From Ptychodera flava (taxonomy: Eukaryota; Hemichordata; Enteropneusta; Ptychoderidae), in the NCBI RefSeq assembly GCF_041260155.1, contig NC_091929.1:26102080-26166079 (forward strand): a DNA stretch of 64,000 nt, given 5' to 3'. The notes beneath the pieces are model-generated. The model was not told where the DNA came from. It saw only the letters and a list, made by a program, of their open reading frames with translations, and made no database searches. The first letter of the stretch is position 1. Every line of letters begins with the position of its first letter. Positions 1-12,489 of the stretch are shown piece after piece. The position numbers were made by a program, and so were the translations under genes.

Positions 1-700
1 TAGATTTAAATGCCTAAAACAAACTAATCGTTGACAGATTAGGACAACATTTACTGTTAACATAACGAGCACTAGCAACGCTCAAAATATGCCCTAAAAC
101 AAAAATACTTATAAGCGTCCAGAAACTCCGGTCGATGCTGGGTCATGCTAGATATAATATGACACCACACACCGGATCGCTCACTATAGAGTCAGTCAAT
201 AGTGGCTAACTCTCTCAATAACGAATCTGGCTTCTCCTCCTGGAGGACGAAGATGACTTCATCACACAACCAAACGGATGGGATACAAAACAAGAGAGCG
301 ACTGATGAAGAAACCCCATTTTTGGTTCCGAAACACCGTTAAGATGAATCACTCAATCAACAAACCGGTTTACCGGGGACCCAAATCACATGACTAGGGT
401 CAAGGCACTATCGATTCACCAGTGTCGCGCCATGTATTCCACACAAAATAAATGCAATGATCCTTTTATTCACCATATTGTAATACTAAACAATCTTGGT
501 AGAGCCGATGTGTGGAGTTGCCCTCATTTTCCTTTATATCCTTTATATCTTTCCTTTATATCTTTATATTTATAGCACTGGCTGATATCGCGCAAATCTC
601 GCTTAGTGTGAGATTCCTGTTTTCACGCGTTTACATGTCTCGCTTGCATTGCATTCCGGCGTCACACAGTTGCACAGAGTTTCAGTAGCATAAGCGCGTC
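1..700. other. Non-coding, no gene seen
   Basis: By analogy with gene B this is the large second intron of gene A. I see no exon with domain homology and no clear repeat here. Confidence 0.5.
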
Positions 701-798
701 TAGCTCTGCATGGCAGGCTGTGTGTTACCGGCGTTATACGGCCTCCCACCACAGGGCCGTATAACGCCGGTAACACACAGCCCTGCCATGCAGAGCTA
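701..798. repeat. 98-bp near-perfect foldback
   Basis: The two arms of about 43 bases (701-743 and 755-798) are reverse complements apart from one extra C. They enclose a loop of about 11 bases. The arm includes GTTACCGGCGTTATACGGCC. It may be a tiny foldback transposon or a cruciform-forming site. Confidence 0.85.
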
Positions 799-1710
799 AA
801 GCGCGTCGAAGTCCGACATATTGGTATACTACATTTCGTTTAAAACAACATCTGGAAGCAGCTGATCATGATCGATGAGATTACTGGGTATGCCGTATGG
901 GCTACTATCGAGAGCCCGACACACGGACGTGGAAGTACAATTTTCCTCCCGTCCGACTGAAAAGTTACCCGTCTCGGACGGGAGGACGGGCGTAGTTTCC
1001 AACGCTGGTACATCTGATCCGCATCGTGTATGAAACTGATTTATTTTCAATTGGCCAAGAGATCCGCCTCCGTCGCATGTAGCACGGCCCACCGTAGCCC
1101 AGAGTGCAAGTCTTGGAATTCCCTGAATATTGATTGTCCGTATGCACGCATGTACAGCCTACAATTGAGTGGACCATCTAACATGGTCATAAATCTCATA
1201 ATGCAAAGTAGGGCCACAATCTTATGCTTGATAAAGTCTAAAACACCTGAGGTCTTTCGGGGTTTGTGTACCCGGCTTAGAACAAATGAGGGAACACATT
1301 AATGTCATATTTCCACAAAGACTGAGAAAGGAAACCAGACATACTGCAAAGGGGTAAATGCAAATAATTTTTGTTGTTTATTCAACCTGAACTTTGGGCA
1401 TTTTTGGCTCATGACCCGGGGGAACATTGCTCTGCATGGCACCTTTAAAATGTTGAGGTATATTCCCAATCTCGGAATACTTGTGTGCTTTAACTTTTAC
1501 TCTCAAATCCCGGAAGGCTTGTGTGCTATGTAAGCCCTAGCACGGTATGCATCCTGTCCCTTAATTTAATACTGGCTTCGATGTTGTGTCGGTGATTTAT
1601 TTGATACCCGTTATGCCGTTATTAAATGGTACACTCTGTGTATCAAGCATTATTGTATTCATCTTCTTACAATGATTGCCAGCTGATAATAACCTAGAGT
1701 AAAAACCTAC

Positions 1711-1930
1711 CAAGGCGGTCTCTGTTCGTGACCACAATTGTATGAACTGTATATTCTGCAGCTAGGTCAACTTTCCACCAGGGTTCGACTTCATTCTCAG
1801 TACGCGTACAACTTTGACCGCCGTATTCAGTATCTCTGTTTCCGTCGACTGCTCTAGAGGCAATCCCACCATGCTTCACTGCTCTGGTTTGCCGTCTTTT
1901 GAAAGGCGAAGTTCCAACATGACGAATCGC
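1711..1930 (-). pseudogene. Gene A exon 2: fucolectin half-exon with 2-bp deletion
   Basis: It is bounded by acceptor ACACAG and donor GTAGGT. In phase it reads N-F-A-F-Q-K-T-A-N-Q-S-S, then the frame shifts by a net 2-bp loss and runs into TAG. In the other frame A-S-R-A-V-D-G-N-R, P-W-W-K-V-D-L and T-N-R-D follow. Its length, 220 bp, is 2 short of the inferred ancestral 222. The lesion differs from that in gene B exon 2. A real disablement is likely but a sequencing error cannot be excluded. Confidence 0.75.
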
Positions 1931-3685
1931 CTGTGTGCAAAATATCCATTTTTCATTATTAATTGATACTTTTCCGTGTTTGCGATAACTGTCATTTCGA
2001 TAATTAGGTCGGGAGAGACTCACTGACCCCATCGATCGCTGAAAATTGACGAGTGAAATTACATCTGTTAGTCACGAGGCATAATAAGCAAGGTGTGCAA
2101 TATACGACAATAGAATTAGTTGCAGCAACAGTGTAGATTACAGTCTAAACACATTCTAATTCTTGCATCGATGAGATTTACGAAAATTTACATACGTCAT
2201 GGTTTTTGGCTTGCCGCTTAATGCAACATAAATTGATATCTGACGTATTTTCGCAAGGTTTAAAATGTTGACGGTAAATCTTAATCAATGCCCAAGACAC
2301 GGAGAGACAGCGAATTATCGAGAACTATAACAGAAGATGAAGTATGTGTTGATATATATAGGTTGTTTACCTTGCAAGTCATTCTCTGTATTTTAAATGC
2401 TTCCAAACACTTTGATGATCATCAGCAAAAACAACAGACAGTGTGTTTTGATAAAATATTGACAAAAATAAAATGGACATCACTGTTTTATATTCGGGTA
2501 AGGTCAGCGGAAGAGACCTATGCATGTTTGCGTTGCATTTGCAACATATTCACAAATGTACGTGCACGTATTATACACCTATTGTAACCGTAGTCGAGGA
2601 CGTTCGATTCGTAAAAACACATAGCATGGTGTATTTTTTAATACCCATGGATAGCAAGTGAGGGCGACGAGTCACATAAGCATTCTGATTACGAATTTGT
2701 AAAACATAATGACACGGCGTCGTTCTGCGTAAAAAATTATCATGCGCATTCTTTATTAACGTAGTTTATCTCACAAAAAACTACGCACAATCTAAGGTTT
2801 CATGACTCAGCCTCTGCATAAAAATTTTGTCATTTCGCTAATAATTGAACATTGTCGGCTGAAATCAGCAGACTAGAATTCATGCGAAAAGCAATTTCTC
2901 CGTCTATGTTTTAGATACATCGCAGAGAAATGCACCATTCCATTTGACTTCATGCCGTTCATATATACAAGTCGGTATAGTGCTGAGTAGAGGTATTCTT
3001 TAACCGTGTCAGCGCCAAAAACCTGAAAATTATATTTTCATCAAACTGACAACACTACATTAATAGAGAGAACAAAGTGACCCGTTTTGTAACATCATAG
3101 TTTGAATCCAAGCGGTCAGTTTGTTTTAACAAGAGACTCAGCTTGAACGTAACTATGTTGAAGTATTTGTATTTGATGGAATGGCAGTGAATAACTTAGT
3201 CAGATATAAATATAAACTATGCATTTTTGGTATTATGATTGAACATGCAGACGAATTTCACACTTTATACTTAAATTGATTTCGTTCCACGCGACAGATA
3301 ACAGCATCGAACTAAATAACCTCGTTAAGTCCTGGACCCTACCAACCAAATTACTTCAACTGAATTTCTTGTCCGGATGAAGAAACAAATATTCGTTAAA
3401 CTTCAATGTTCTATCCAAAAATGTCCTCAGATCAAAACAATCCTAAATACCAATGCAAATTGGACCGTATTTCGCGATTGTACTGTCCGACAAATAATTA
3501 CGCAGGTACTGTGTATTGGTTAACATGCGAGGAATTAACCCTACATTTTTGTTGTTGTTACAACAGAATTGAAGATGTGTCGTACACATTACTCTTATTT
3601 CTAATCTCTTATTCCCAATCAACGAATTTTCATACATGAGACTTTAGTGATATTAAGAAAAGAGTACGCATTTAGCTTAACTGAC

Positions 3686-3758
3686 CTGAGACGTCGCACA
3701 GTATAGTGCCAGGAATCACGCCAACACAGAGAAAACGCAACAGCCAAAACACAGCCAT
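3686..3758 (-). CDS. Gene A exon 1: signal peptide of left paralogue
   Basis: It reads M-A-V-F-W-L-L-R-F-L-C-V-G-V-I-P-G-T-I-L then C-D-V-S and is intact. The phase-1 donor GTCAGT is the same as in gene B exon 1. It is the most plausible start of the next gene in the array, whose lectin and receptor exons would lie left of the window, in line with the 6-kb intron that follows exon 2 in gene B. Confidence 0.75.
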
Positions 3759-4362
3759 TCTGTGGAAGGGCTGTCTCTAGGAAATTAGAGTGTCTCGAGC
3801 TCTTTCGCTAAGTCTGAAAAAAACACCCAGAGTGAAATATTTACGCCCAATACGTTTTATGGTTTCGACATAATTGCATCTTCTAGAAACTTAAGTAATT
3901 AAGTAAAGTGAGCCTTACTTGGCATAACGAGGGGCAACTGTTTCGAGCTGCATTCAAAGTCACTTTAATAGCCACACATATGAATAAGTAATGTGAACAT
4001 CGTTGCATGCATCTTCTTTACAAAACTCTTTTTAAGCATTCTAAATGTTTGAATGCAACAAACATTTCAAAAATGATCGACTTGTAATTATGGTATATCA
4101 ATATTGGACTATGCGGAGCATTTAATCGGATGTCGAATGGCAGTATTGTCGATGAAATAAAGATAAGTGCTATTTGGCAAATACTCCAAAAGCAAATTTA
4201 TAGGCGTCAATTTAATTTCAATACAGGTCACAAGAAAATTAATCAACAGAATAACTTCATCTGTCGTCAGTATTGTTCGGACCATGACCGAGGTCCTATG
4301 TATAGAAAAATTTTCGCGGCGAGGCTCGATGTAAATTTCTACCCTTGTCCAGGCTCTATAGT

Positions 4363-4640
4363 CTATGTATGTATGTATGTATGTATGTATGTATGTATGT
4401 ATGTATGTATGTATGTATGTATGTATGCATGCATGCATGCATGTATGTATGTATGTATGTATGTATGTATGTATGTATGTATGTATGTATGTATGTAGTA
4501 TGTATGTATGTAGTATGTATGTATGTATGTATGTATGTATGTATGTATGTATGTATGTATGTATGTATGTATGTATGTATGTATGTATGTATGTATGTAT
4601 GTATGTATGTATGTATGTATGTATGTATGTATGTATGTGC
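4363..4640. repeat. (ATGT)n microsatellite
   Basis: This is a long tetranucleotide array interrupted by a short ATGC run and two single-base slips. All open frames here are artefacts of the repeat. Confidence 0.98.
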
Positions 4641-4767
4641 GTAGTTATTATATATGTGTGTATGTATGTATTCTACATGTATATGCGTGCGCGTATTTTT
4701 TTCCTATATGTATGTAGGTATATGTATTCATACGCAAACATATGTGTTGGCAATGTATCTGTATGTG

Positions 4768-4768
<1 letters not shown>

Positions 4769-4826
<58 letters not shown>

Positions 4827-4833
4827 TTATATA

Positions 4834-4901
<68 letters not shown>
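4769..4901. repeat. (TA)n dinucleotide array
   Basis: This alternating TA tract has two short interruptions. It is close to the ATGT array and separates the two copies of the signal-exon block. Confidence 0.98.
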
Positions 4902-4906
<5 letters not shown>

Positions 4907-5986
4907 TCCTCTCTCTATATACATTTTCCATCTCTTCTATCTCTAAAGCAGCTTGATTGTGTAAATTAATTTGTTTACATTCGGCGCCTCGTAGCCTATA
5001 GGTTATCTGTTCAAGTAGAAACGATTTTTGAACAGGAAAATATCTACTGTGTCATTTTGTGAAATTTTGAAGGGTTTTACGGCGATATCTCATAAACGGT
5101 CCGGAATTTTTAGAAACACATGCTTATCTATATTCTCATGTATGACTTCAATAATCCTACCAAAAGTCAGCTAAATTGGTTTACAATTGAGAGAGTTGAA
5201 AGATTTTGAGCATTTTCAAAATACCAGGAGTCGAAAATCCATAGAAAACAACGGAACGGTATGATTTTGCACGTGCAAAAGTGCGCATTTGGAACATTGC
5301 AAGCGATAGCAACCAACACGCGCTTTGAATCCTTTGGTATCGCCTTAACAAAAAGAACAAAGTGACCCGTTTTATATGATCAGAGTTTGAATCCGAGCGG
5401 TCAGTTTGTTTTAACATGAGACTCAACTGGAACGTAACTATGTTGAAGTACTTGTGTTTGTTGGAATGGCAGTGAATAACTTAGTCAGATATAGATATAA
5501 AATATGCATTTTTGGTATTATAATTGGACATGCAGACGAATTTCACACTTTATACTTAAATTGATTTCGTTCCTCGAGACAGATAACAGCATCGAAATAA
5601 ATAACCTTTTTAAGTCCTGGACCCTACTATCAAATTACTTCAACTGCATTTCTTGTCCGGATGAAGAAACAAATATTCGTTAAACTTAATTGTCCAATAC
5701 AAAAACGTACTCAGATAAAAATAATACCTTAAATACCAATGCAATTTGGACCGTATTTCGCGATTGTACAGTCCAATAAATAATTACGCTGGTACTATTT
5801 ATTTGCTAACATGCGAGAATTAACCCTACATGTTTGCTGTTGCCACAACGAAATTGAAGAAGTTTCGTACGCATTATTCTTATTTCTAGAACTCTTGCAT
5901 TCCGAATCAAAGAATTTTCATACATTTCATACATTTCATACATTTTAGTGATATTCAGAAAAGAGTGCGGATCTAACTTAACTGAC

Positions 5987-6060
5987 CTGAGACGTCGCCA
6001 CAGTATAATGCCAGGAATCACACCAAGACAGAGAAAACACAACGGCCAAAACACGACCAT
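5987..6060 (-). pseudogene. Spare signal-peptide exon with 1-bp insertion
   Basis: This second copy of the signal exon (M-V-V-F-W-P-L-C-F-L-C-L-G-V-I-P-G) sits upstream of gene A in a duplicated block (about 3060-4340 and 5340-6560). An extra G after the hydrophobic core makes it 74 bp instead of 73, so it would shift frame if spliced to the fucolectin exon. The GTCAGT donor remains. Confidence 0.7.
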
Positions 6061-7139
6061 TCTGTCGCAGGGCTGCAACTAGGAAACGAAAGTGTCTTGA
6101 GCTCTTACGCTCGGTCTGAAAAAAAACACCCAAATTGCAATATTTACGACCCAATACTTTTATGGTTTCGACATAATTGCATCTCCTATAACCTTAAGTA
6201 ATTAAGTAAAGTGAGCCTTACTTGGCATAACGAGGAATAACTGTTCGAGCTGCATTCAAAGTCACTTTAACAGCCACACATATGAATTAGTAATGTGAGC
6301 ATCGTTGCATGCATCTTCTTTACAAAAGCCTTAAAGCATTCTAAATGTTTGAATGCAATAAAAATTTCTAAAAAGAATCGCAATGTTATTATGGTATTAT
6401 CAATATTGGACTTTGCTGAGCATTTAATTGCATGTCGAATGGCACTGTTGTCGGTGAAATAAAGATAAGTGTTGTTCGGCAAATTACTACGAATGAAAAT
6501 TAATAGGTTTCAATGCAGGTCACAAGAAATGTAATCAACAGAATAACATCATCTGTTGTCAGATGTTGTCAGATGTTGTCAGATGCCTGACTTAAACAGG
6601 CCATATCCCAGCTGCGATGAATATCGAAACATTTCAGGTACATTATCCAAGATTCACAATGAGAAATACAATTATCATATCAATATTGTAGACAAGTAAA
6701 GACAAGTGTGACTCACAACCTATAAATATAAAACTGTTGACCCTACTGCTTAATATTATATAGGGCTCAGCCCTTGGTGTCGCGCCAGGCGTTGAGATTA
6801 AAAATGTTATTTGTATCGATTCATGATTAGTAATCATAAAGGATAAAATATAATTAATTGTTACTTTCTATATACGTTTGTACAAGTATGACCGGTTTAC
6901 CCTCTGTCTGATGACAGTTCACGTACACGATGTCAGACCCTGCAGGTATAGATTTTCTGTTATGTATAAAAAGTTTGACATAAATTTGAAATTTTTACCA
7001 TGAATACTATCTATTGTGTTTAACAAGGGACGTATTGTGCCATCATTAACTTTGCAATAGTAACTGTACCGCCCAACTTCCGATATTGTAAGCTGAAAAC
7101 CAGCGTTACTTCTAAAAACGGGTAAATTTTGCACATAGT

Positions 7140-7510
7140 TATTGACACAAAGGGCGCCTTTCTAAGATTAAATCCCAGCATTCTTTGCGAATGTTTTCGT
7201 TCATATGCACGACAGTTTTCTCTCTTCTTTTAATTTTTAGGCGTGATAAGAAATTTTGTAACAGCGACAGGGTGGATAATAATAATTACTCGCTAATAGA
7301 AAAGATATATTTTATTAATGGCATGTTATAAAATAATAGAGCACGTTTCGAATTTGTTTATTTACGAGCACTCAAAAAAACATGGCGGCGCCCACGAAAG
7401 AAGGGTACACTTCCGGTTACTCGCATAGTATATTATGAATACGCGCATGCGTAGTCAGTAAGCCGCTGGCGCGACTATTATGTCTTTCAAGCTTGTGCAA
7501 ACACACGTAC
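7140..7510. repeat. Dispersed repeat with YY1/ETS-like sites
   Basis: This segment is a diverged reverse-complement copy of 17080-17410 (and of 61090-61440 in gene C). It contains ACATGGCGGC (YY1-like) and ACTTCCGG (ETS-like), a common TATA-less promoter pairing. No gene is seen attached. It may be a repeat that carries promoter-like sites. Confidence 0.5.
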
Positions 7511-8403
7511 TGAGTTGCTTGCAGAAATGAAATAAATAGCCATCGACAAACAAAGACATCGTTCAAATCCATGACTAACAAACGCACGTCATAAAATTAT
7601 CTTCGGCAATACCAGTACAAAAATATTGTTACGTGAATTTCAGTTATAAAACGATGCCATTTCCTTAGCAGGTTTCATTTTCCACCATTGCATTGAGCGA
7701 CACAATTTGGATAATATCATGTGTTCTCTTGTCGTTTAGAGCTATGTTTTCTACATGATGAAGATATTTTTCCCCGTATATCATTGATTACCTAGAGCTG
7801 TTTTCTTGCGTATTTAGGGGCCCAAGCCCTCTGGGGCTTGAGTTCCCATAGTTTTTACTGGGTTTCAACTTTCTTTCTCTTCTTCTTTTCTTGTATCCGT
7901 GGGTATTATGAAATATTCAAGATGGCCGTCAAGGTCATATATCAGCTCTATGAGATGCCGGAATAGTGGTTTTTGTATTCTTTGAGCTAGGTCATGTTAA
8001 AAATAAGCCCAGAAGATGACAAATGCATGTCGATCGTAAAAGTCGTGATTTTGCGGCACCCTTCAAAATATGACCATAACAGCTATTGAGTCACAATCAT
8101 TTTTTCTTTTAAAATTCCATTTCGTATTCTAGGGATGCCAAGGCTTCTGAAAAATACAGGTTTGTTACCCTGTGGAGGGGGGTGCATGCACACACCCTCT
8201 AGCCCAAGGTCTAATAGATTGATAGTGATGCTTGCTTTATCAGCAAGACAAGAAGGCATAGAATATTTTCCAAATACGTCTATCAAAATTATTTTATGGA
8301 AAATATTTAAAAACTACATATATAAAAATACACAGTAATCAACGTTTATATACTTCAAGGAGAAAATGACATATGACTACATGTACACGTTTAAAATCTT
8401 CTT

Positions 8404-8580
8404 TTATACATACATACATACATACATACATACATACATACATACATACATACATACATACATACATACATACATTATTACATACATTATTACATACATG
8501 CATTATTAATGCATGCATGCATGCATGCACATACCTATCTACCTACCTACCCACCCACCCACCCACCCACCCACTCACTC
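8404..8580. repeat. (CATA)n, (CATG)n and (CCAC)n microsatellites
   Basis: The run of tetranucleotides grades from CATA through ATGC to CTAC and CCAC. Its open frames are spurious. Confidence 0.95.
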
Positions 8581-10096
8581 ACTTTTCGGGATTTTATTGC
8601 GATATCCGTTTCAGTGTTCTTCGCTAAACTACATCAAACTCAAGCTTACGATGTGTTTTTTTTCTGATGACTACAAGAACTTACGGAAGAGCCAAACAAC
8701 TGAAAAATGCTGGAGCTCGCCATCGGGGATCACCAGCGTGACCTCTCTGGTCAAAGGGTACCAGTTATCGTCTGCTGATGGTCAGTGCAGTGTCGTTCCA
8801 AGTTTTGTTTCTGCATAAATTATGTTTGCTTTATGTCTGCGCAATTTCGTATTGATTTTTATTTGATTTTAATAATTATCACGAGGAAAAACTTTTTCAT
8901 TTGACTATCGGTCAATTGGATCGCCACAAATTGTTGTTTGAATATCGAAATCCAGCAGTACCGGAGTGTCCTATTTGAAGAAGCACAAGCAGGGTGCACT
9001 TTCATTTAACCAAACACGTGAAAGATGACTTGAAGCAATCGCATCGATGGAATATCATGATTTTGTCTGGCAGAGATAGTCATTCTTCAGGTTTCTCGTT
9101 TTTCGGGTCTGCAATGTTACCAACTGAGCTCCTTGAACAGTGTGAAAAATATGATCACAAGTATATGTAGGGTTGTATTGATGTCCGGTTTTCAAGCGTT
9201 TCTCAAGATAGCTTTTGCTCGTTTGATTTGGTGTGACTTCCAACGAAAATGGTGACCTGCATACCTGAAGACAGTCGGAGCTCTGACAGAGCGACTCTTA
9301 CATAGACTGTTGAAATAACAGCACTTGTCACTGTTGTTAAATTGTGTCTATATGCATTTCCTGAAAAGGGTCACATTGTAAACCTATGCTGCGTGTACAA
9401 TTAATCCTTCCACAAAAATATAAATGCACTGTGTTTTAATATTACATTGATAAAAACAATTATAATTCCTTTTAATACATAATGCTTCAACAAGTAGCAC
9501 CATTTTGGACTCTTTACCTTCGGAGAAGAATAATCCATGCGATCGCCAAAGTCCCATAATGCCTTGTCTAACAGAATGTGATTTTTCTGTAGGTGCAAAT
9601 GGCACAGACTTTCAAGCAATCAACCACCCAACAGCTCATACAAAATGAGCATCGCGTAGATCTCCTATAGCTTCCTTTGATCACATAATAAGAGTTGTTT
9701 TGTATTATGTTTCGACAGTCAAAGTGCTCAATGACAGTAATCCATTGGCTATACCTTCTTAATGTTGTATTTTGATGTCAATTAACATAAAATATGTAAA
9801 TGCAAATAGGTTCTGACCGGTTTGATCAAAAACAGTGTTGAAGCTAAGGGTCATTGGCATACCATTATGCACACCTATTAACAAATGGATTATGATATTC
9901 TCCAGTCAGCTGCCTTGCCTTTAAAGTTAATCCAAGCAAGACAAATACATGGCATTATGATGTTTATATAGAATTAAAGGGTGAAGCCCTGGCCATGAAC
10001 GTTTATTTATGTGCAAGTTTGAGAGGAAACCACGAATTAAAAGCCTCGCCCGTTTATCTTGGCTTTCCTCTCGCCCGCGCCAACAAAAAATGTTAA

Positions 10097-10312
10097 GGCT
10101 ACGTTCAGAACTAACGGTTGAAGATGAGGGGAGGGGGGCTGTAGGGATTGCGATTGAAATCTTACTTTTTTCAAATCCCCGCTCAGTACCCTCACAAGTT
10201 CAAGTCCCCTCATCTATACGATCAAAATTTCACAAGTCCCCCCAAATTATCATGTACATACCTATTAGGAATGCAAGCACAGAAAATATAAATATGTATT
10301 GGGCAGTTCTAG
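10097..10312. mobile_element. Truncated copy of the TAA-type inverted-repeat element
   Basis: It begins GGCTACGTTCA after TTAA and continues with the same G-rich then CCCC-rich subterminal sequence as the element at 56372. It then runs into a TA array. The right terminus is not seen. Confidence 0.65.
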
Positions 10313-10317
10313 ACGCA

Positions 10318-10319
<2 letters not shown>

Positions 10320-10380
<61 letters not shown>

Positions 10381-10400
10381 CACATACACACACACACACA
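10320..10400. repeat. (TA)n/(CA)n microsatellite
   Basis: A TA dinucleotide tract is followed by CA repeats. It has no coding content. Confidence 0.95.
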
Positions 10401-11549
10401 CTCCGGTCTAATGTAAGCTTATCTGATCAATGCTGGTAGGAAGCATTGCTATGCCGGTGCTAAACCAAACAGAAAGTTTGCCGGGCGAAATAACTGTCAG
10501 GTGGTACCGTAAAGAGGTCGGAATTTGCTGGGAAAGCTTTGATAATGAAAAAGCTTATTCTGTTTACATATTTCACAACTTTTATTCAGTCCTTCGTCAC
10601 AGCAAGAATCTTTGAACACAAAATTTAAAATGTATACGGCAAAAACGAGAATCAAATTGCATTCCTAACAATAATCAATTATAATTTCCACACTATGCTG
10701 CACCACAAAAACAATATATCATCAACTCCAAATCTAAGATATTTTATAGTAAGTTTGCTATAATATCCTATAAAACCCATACTTTTAAATATATCGAATA
10801 AAACTCGAGATTTGTTGGTGTTTCACGTTTATCTGTACGTCTTTCAAACCAACATGTCACAAGTAACTTGTATCATCTGATTTTTATAATCCTTACTACA
10901 GGCCAATGATGTGAAATAGTATTAGCTGATACAGATTTTTTGTATGGATAAGTCAACAATCTATGTACGCATGCCATGATGAAACAACGATCATTTTGAA
11001 CTTGATGTACTAATAAAAAATGTACTAATAAAATCCTTCTATATGTAGATATCAGTGCCTTTTTTCATATAGTTTTACACGGACACACTTTAAGATTTAA
11101 GATTTTTTGCGTGCTCTCATTTGGGAGAATAACTGTAGCTGGAGTATATTGTTTTGACTTAACAATGCCTGACCTTTTAAAACATTGTAATTACTCACAT
11201 ACCGTACAGCGACTATCGATGTTTTTGTGATAATGAAAATAACAGTGTGTCAATCTCATAACATTATCTGCTTATTGGTCAAAAAGTGCGATAAAATATG
11301 GACCAATGTAAAATGAGCCTAGGAAGTGAAAGATCTATATACGTTTGCTCGACCTTTCCTAAATAAAACTTTAAAGTAGTCATTTCAGAAGCAAATACAA
11401 AAATCAGGGATCAACGAGCAAATTTTAGTACAAGAGAAACAACTTTAAATTGACCGATGTTTGAAATTAGCTCACACAAGTGGCAGATGAGAAAAGTCTT
11501 GTAAAAATTTGAGTCTTAATATTTGTCCCTAGGGTGCATTGTGCCTTAA

Positions 11550-11985
11550 AGTGGCACTCCCACTTGGTAACATTTTTAAAGCACATTTTTTTAATGCCAA
11601 CGGTCGATATTTGGCGTGGCGACTGCGCGCGGATCGCGAGATATCGATAAAAACATGTCTTCAAAAAAGTAAAAGTTTGAATTCCGGTGGCCCACCTAAA
11701 TTCAGCTTCCGAACATCGAACGTTCGGCACTGGGGCCATTGCCAACTAAGCTATGGAGTACGAGTCTACGCTTACGCTGCTGTACGCCACAGTACTACTC
11801 GCGTCGGTGATCGGTCATACCCCTTGGGGGAAAGCCGAGTCTTACTGACTCGGAGAAAAAACTACGCTCGGGAAATGACAAGTTTTTCTCGATATCTCGC
11901 GATCCGCGCGCAGTCGCCACGTCACATATCGATCGTTGGCATTAAAAAATGTGCTTTAAAAATGTTACCAAGTGGAAGTGCCTCT
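11550..11985. mobile_element. 436-bp TTAA-flanked MITE (piggyBac-like target)
   Basis: Terminal inverted repeats of about 105 bp begin AGTGGCACTCCCACTTGG on the left and AGAGGCACTTCCACTTGG on the right. They are flanked by TTAA at 11546-11549 and 11986-11989. The matching site downstream of gene C (56119-56122) has a single TTAA and no insert. There is no transposase; it is non-autonomous. Confidence 0.9.
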
Positions 11986-12039
11986 TTAATTCACAAGCTT
12001 TTTGATACCATTAATGTAGAATCAACTCTACTTTTTTAT

Positions 12040-12130
12040 CAATTAATTAATTTATTTATTTATTTATTTATTTATTTATTCATTTATTTATTTATTTATT
12101 TATTTATTCCTCACATTTATTTATTTATAT
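12040..12130. repeat. (TTTA)n microsatellite
   Basis: The TTTA array lies just beyond the gene B stop codon. An equivalent array lies beyond gene C at about 56165-56215. On the minus strand it supplies many AATAAA-like words, so it could overlap the polyadenylation region. Confidence 0.9.
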
Positions 12131-12489
12131 ATTAGTCACATGTTTGTTAAATGCCATTATCTTTGCTACATTGTTGTTGATGCAATTGTTTATCCAATGA
12201 ATCAATAGCACAATTCTTGATTTACATAAATAAACATGCTTACAAAAAACATTAAGTAAGAATTGTAACCAAGTTTTACATGCTTATAAGTCTGACATGT
12301 GACAGTGAGCTAGAATAGCTCATGTAAAGCTAATGTAAATCTGACTCCTGACAGAAAAATAACCCATTCATGAATACTAATTATCAAATATGTTTATAGT
12401 AATATCAGAAAAAACATGAGCTGGCATATTGATGTCAAATTTACTCTGATCGAATTTTCAAGAGCGTATACCATTCGATCGATGTTCTC

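Larger units (their letters stand above)
3060..6560. repeat. Local duplication around the signal-peptide exon
   Basis: Blocks at about 3060-4340 and 5340-6560 are direct copies, including the signal exon and about 600 bp on either side. A third copy at 48230-49108 belongs to gene B. The two left copies are separated by the ATGT and TA arrays. Confidence 0.85.
6560..11520. other. Intergenic stretch between genes A and B
   Basis: No exon is recognised. It holds the 7140-7510 repeat, a CATA microsatellite (8404-8480), a fragment of the TAA-type element (10097-10312) and a TA/CA array (10320-10400). From about 10540 it aligns with 54210 onwards, marking the start of the tandem unit downstream of the genes. 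Confidence 0.55.

Noticed and set aside
829..1177. Minus-strand frames (R-N-F-S-V-G, C-Y-M-R-R-R-R) as the missing fucolectin half-exon of gene A
   Set aside because: They lack the V-R-V-G, Q-C-G and C-E-V-E-V motifs seen in gene B exon 3, and the expected intron is about 6 kb.
4130..4969. Several long open frames of M-Y-V-C and Y-I-Y-I repeats
   Set aside because: They are translations of ATGT and TA microsatellites, open in many phases, without splice or domain support.
5806..6078. 90-codon frame as an independent secreted protein
   Set aside because: It is the spare signal exon read through its donor into intron; the exon part alone is homologous to the other copies.
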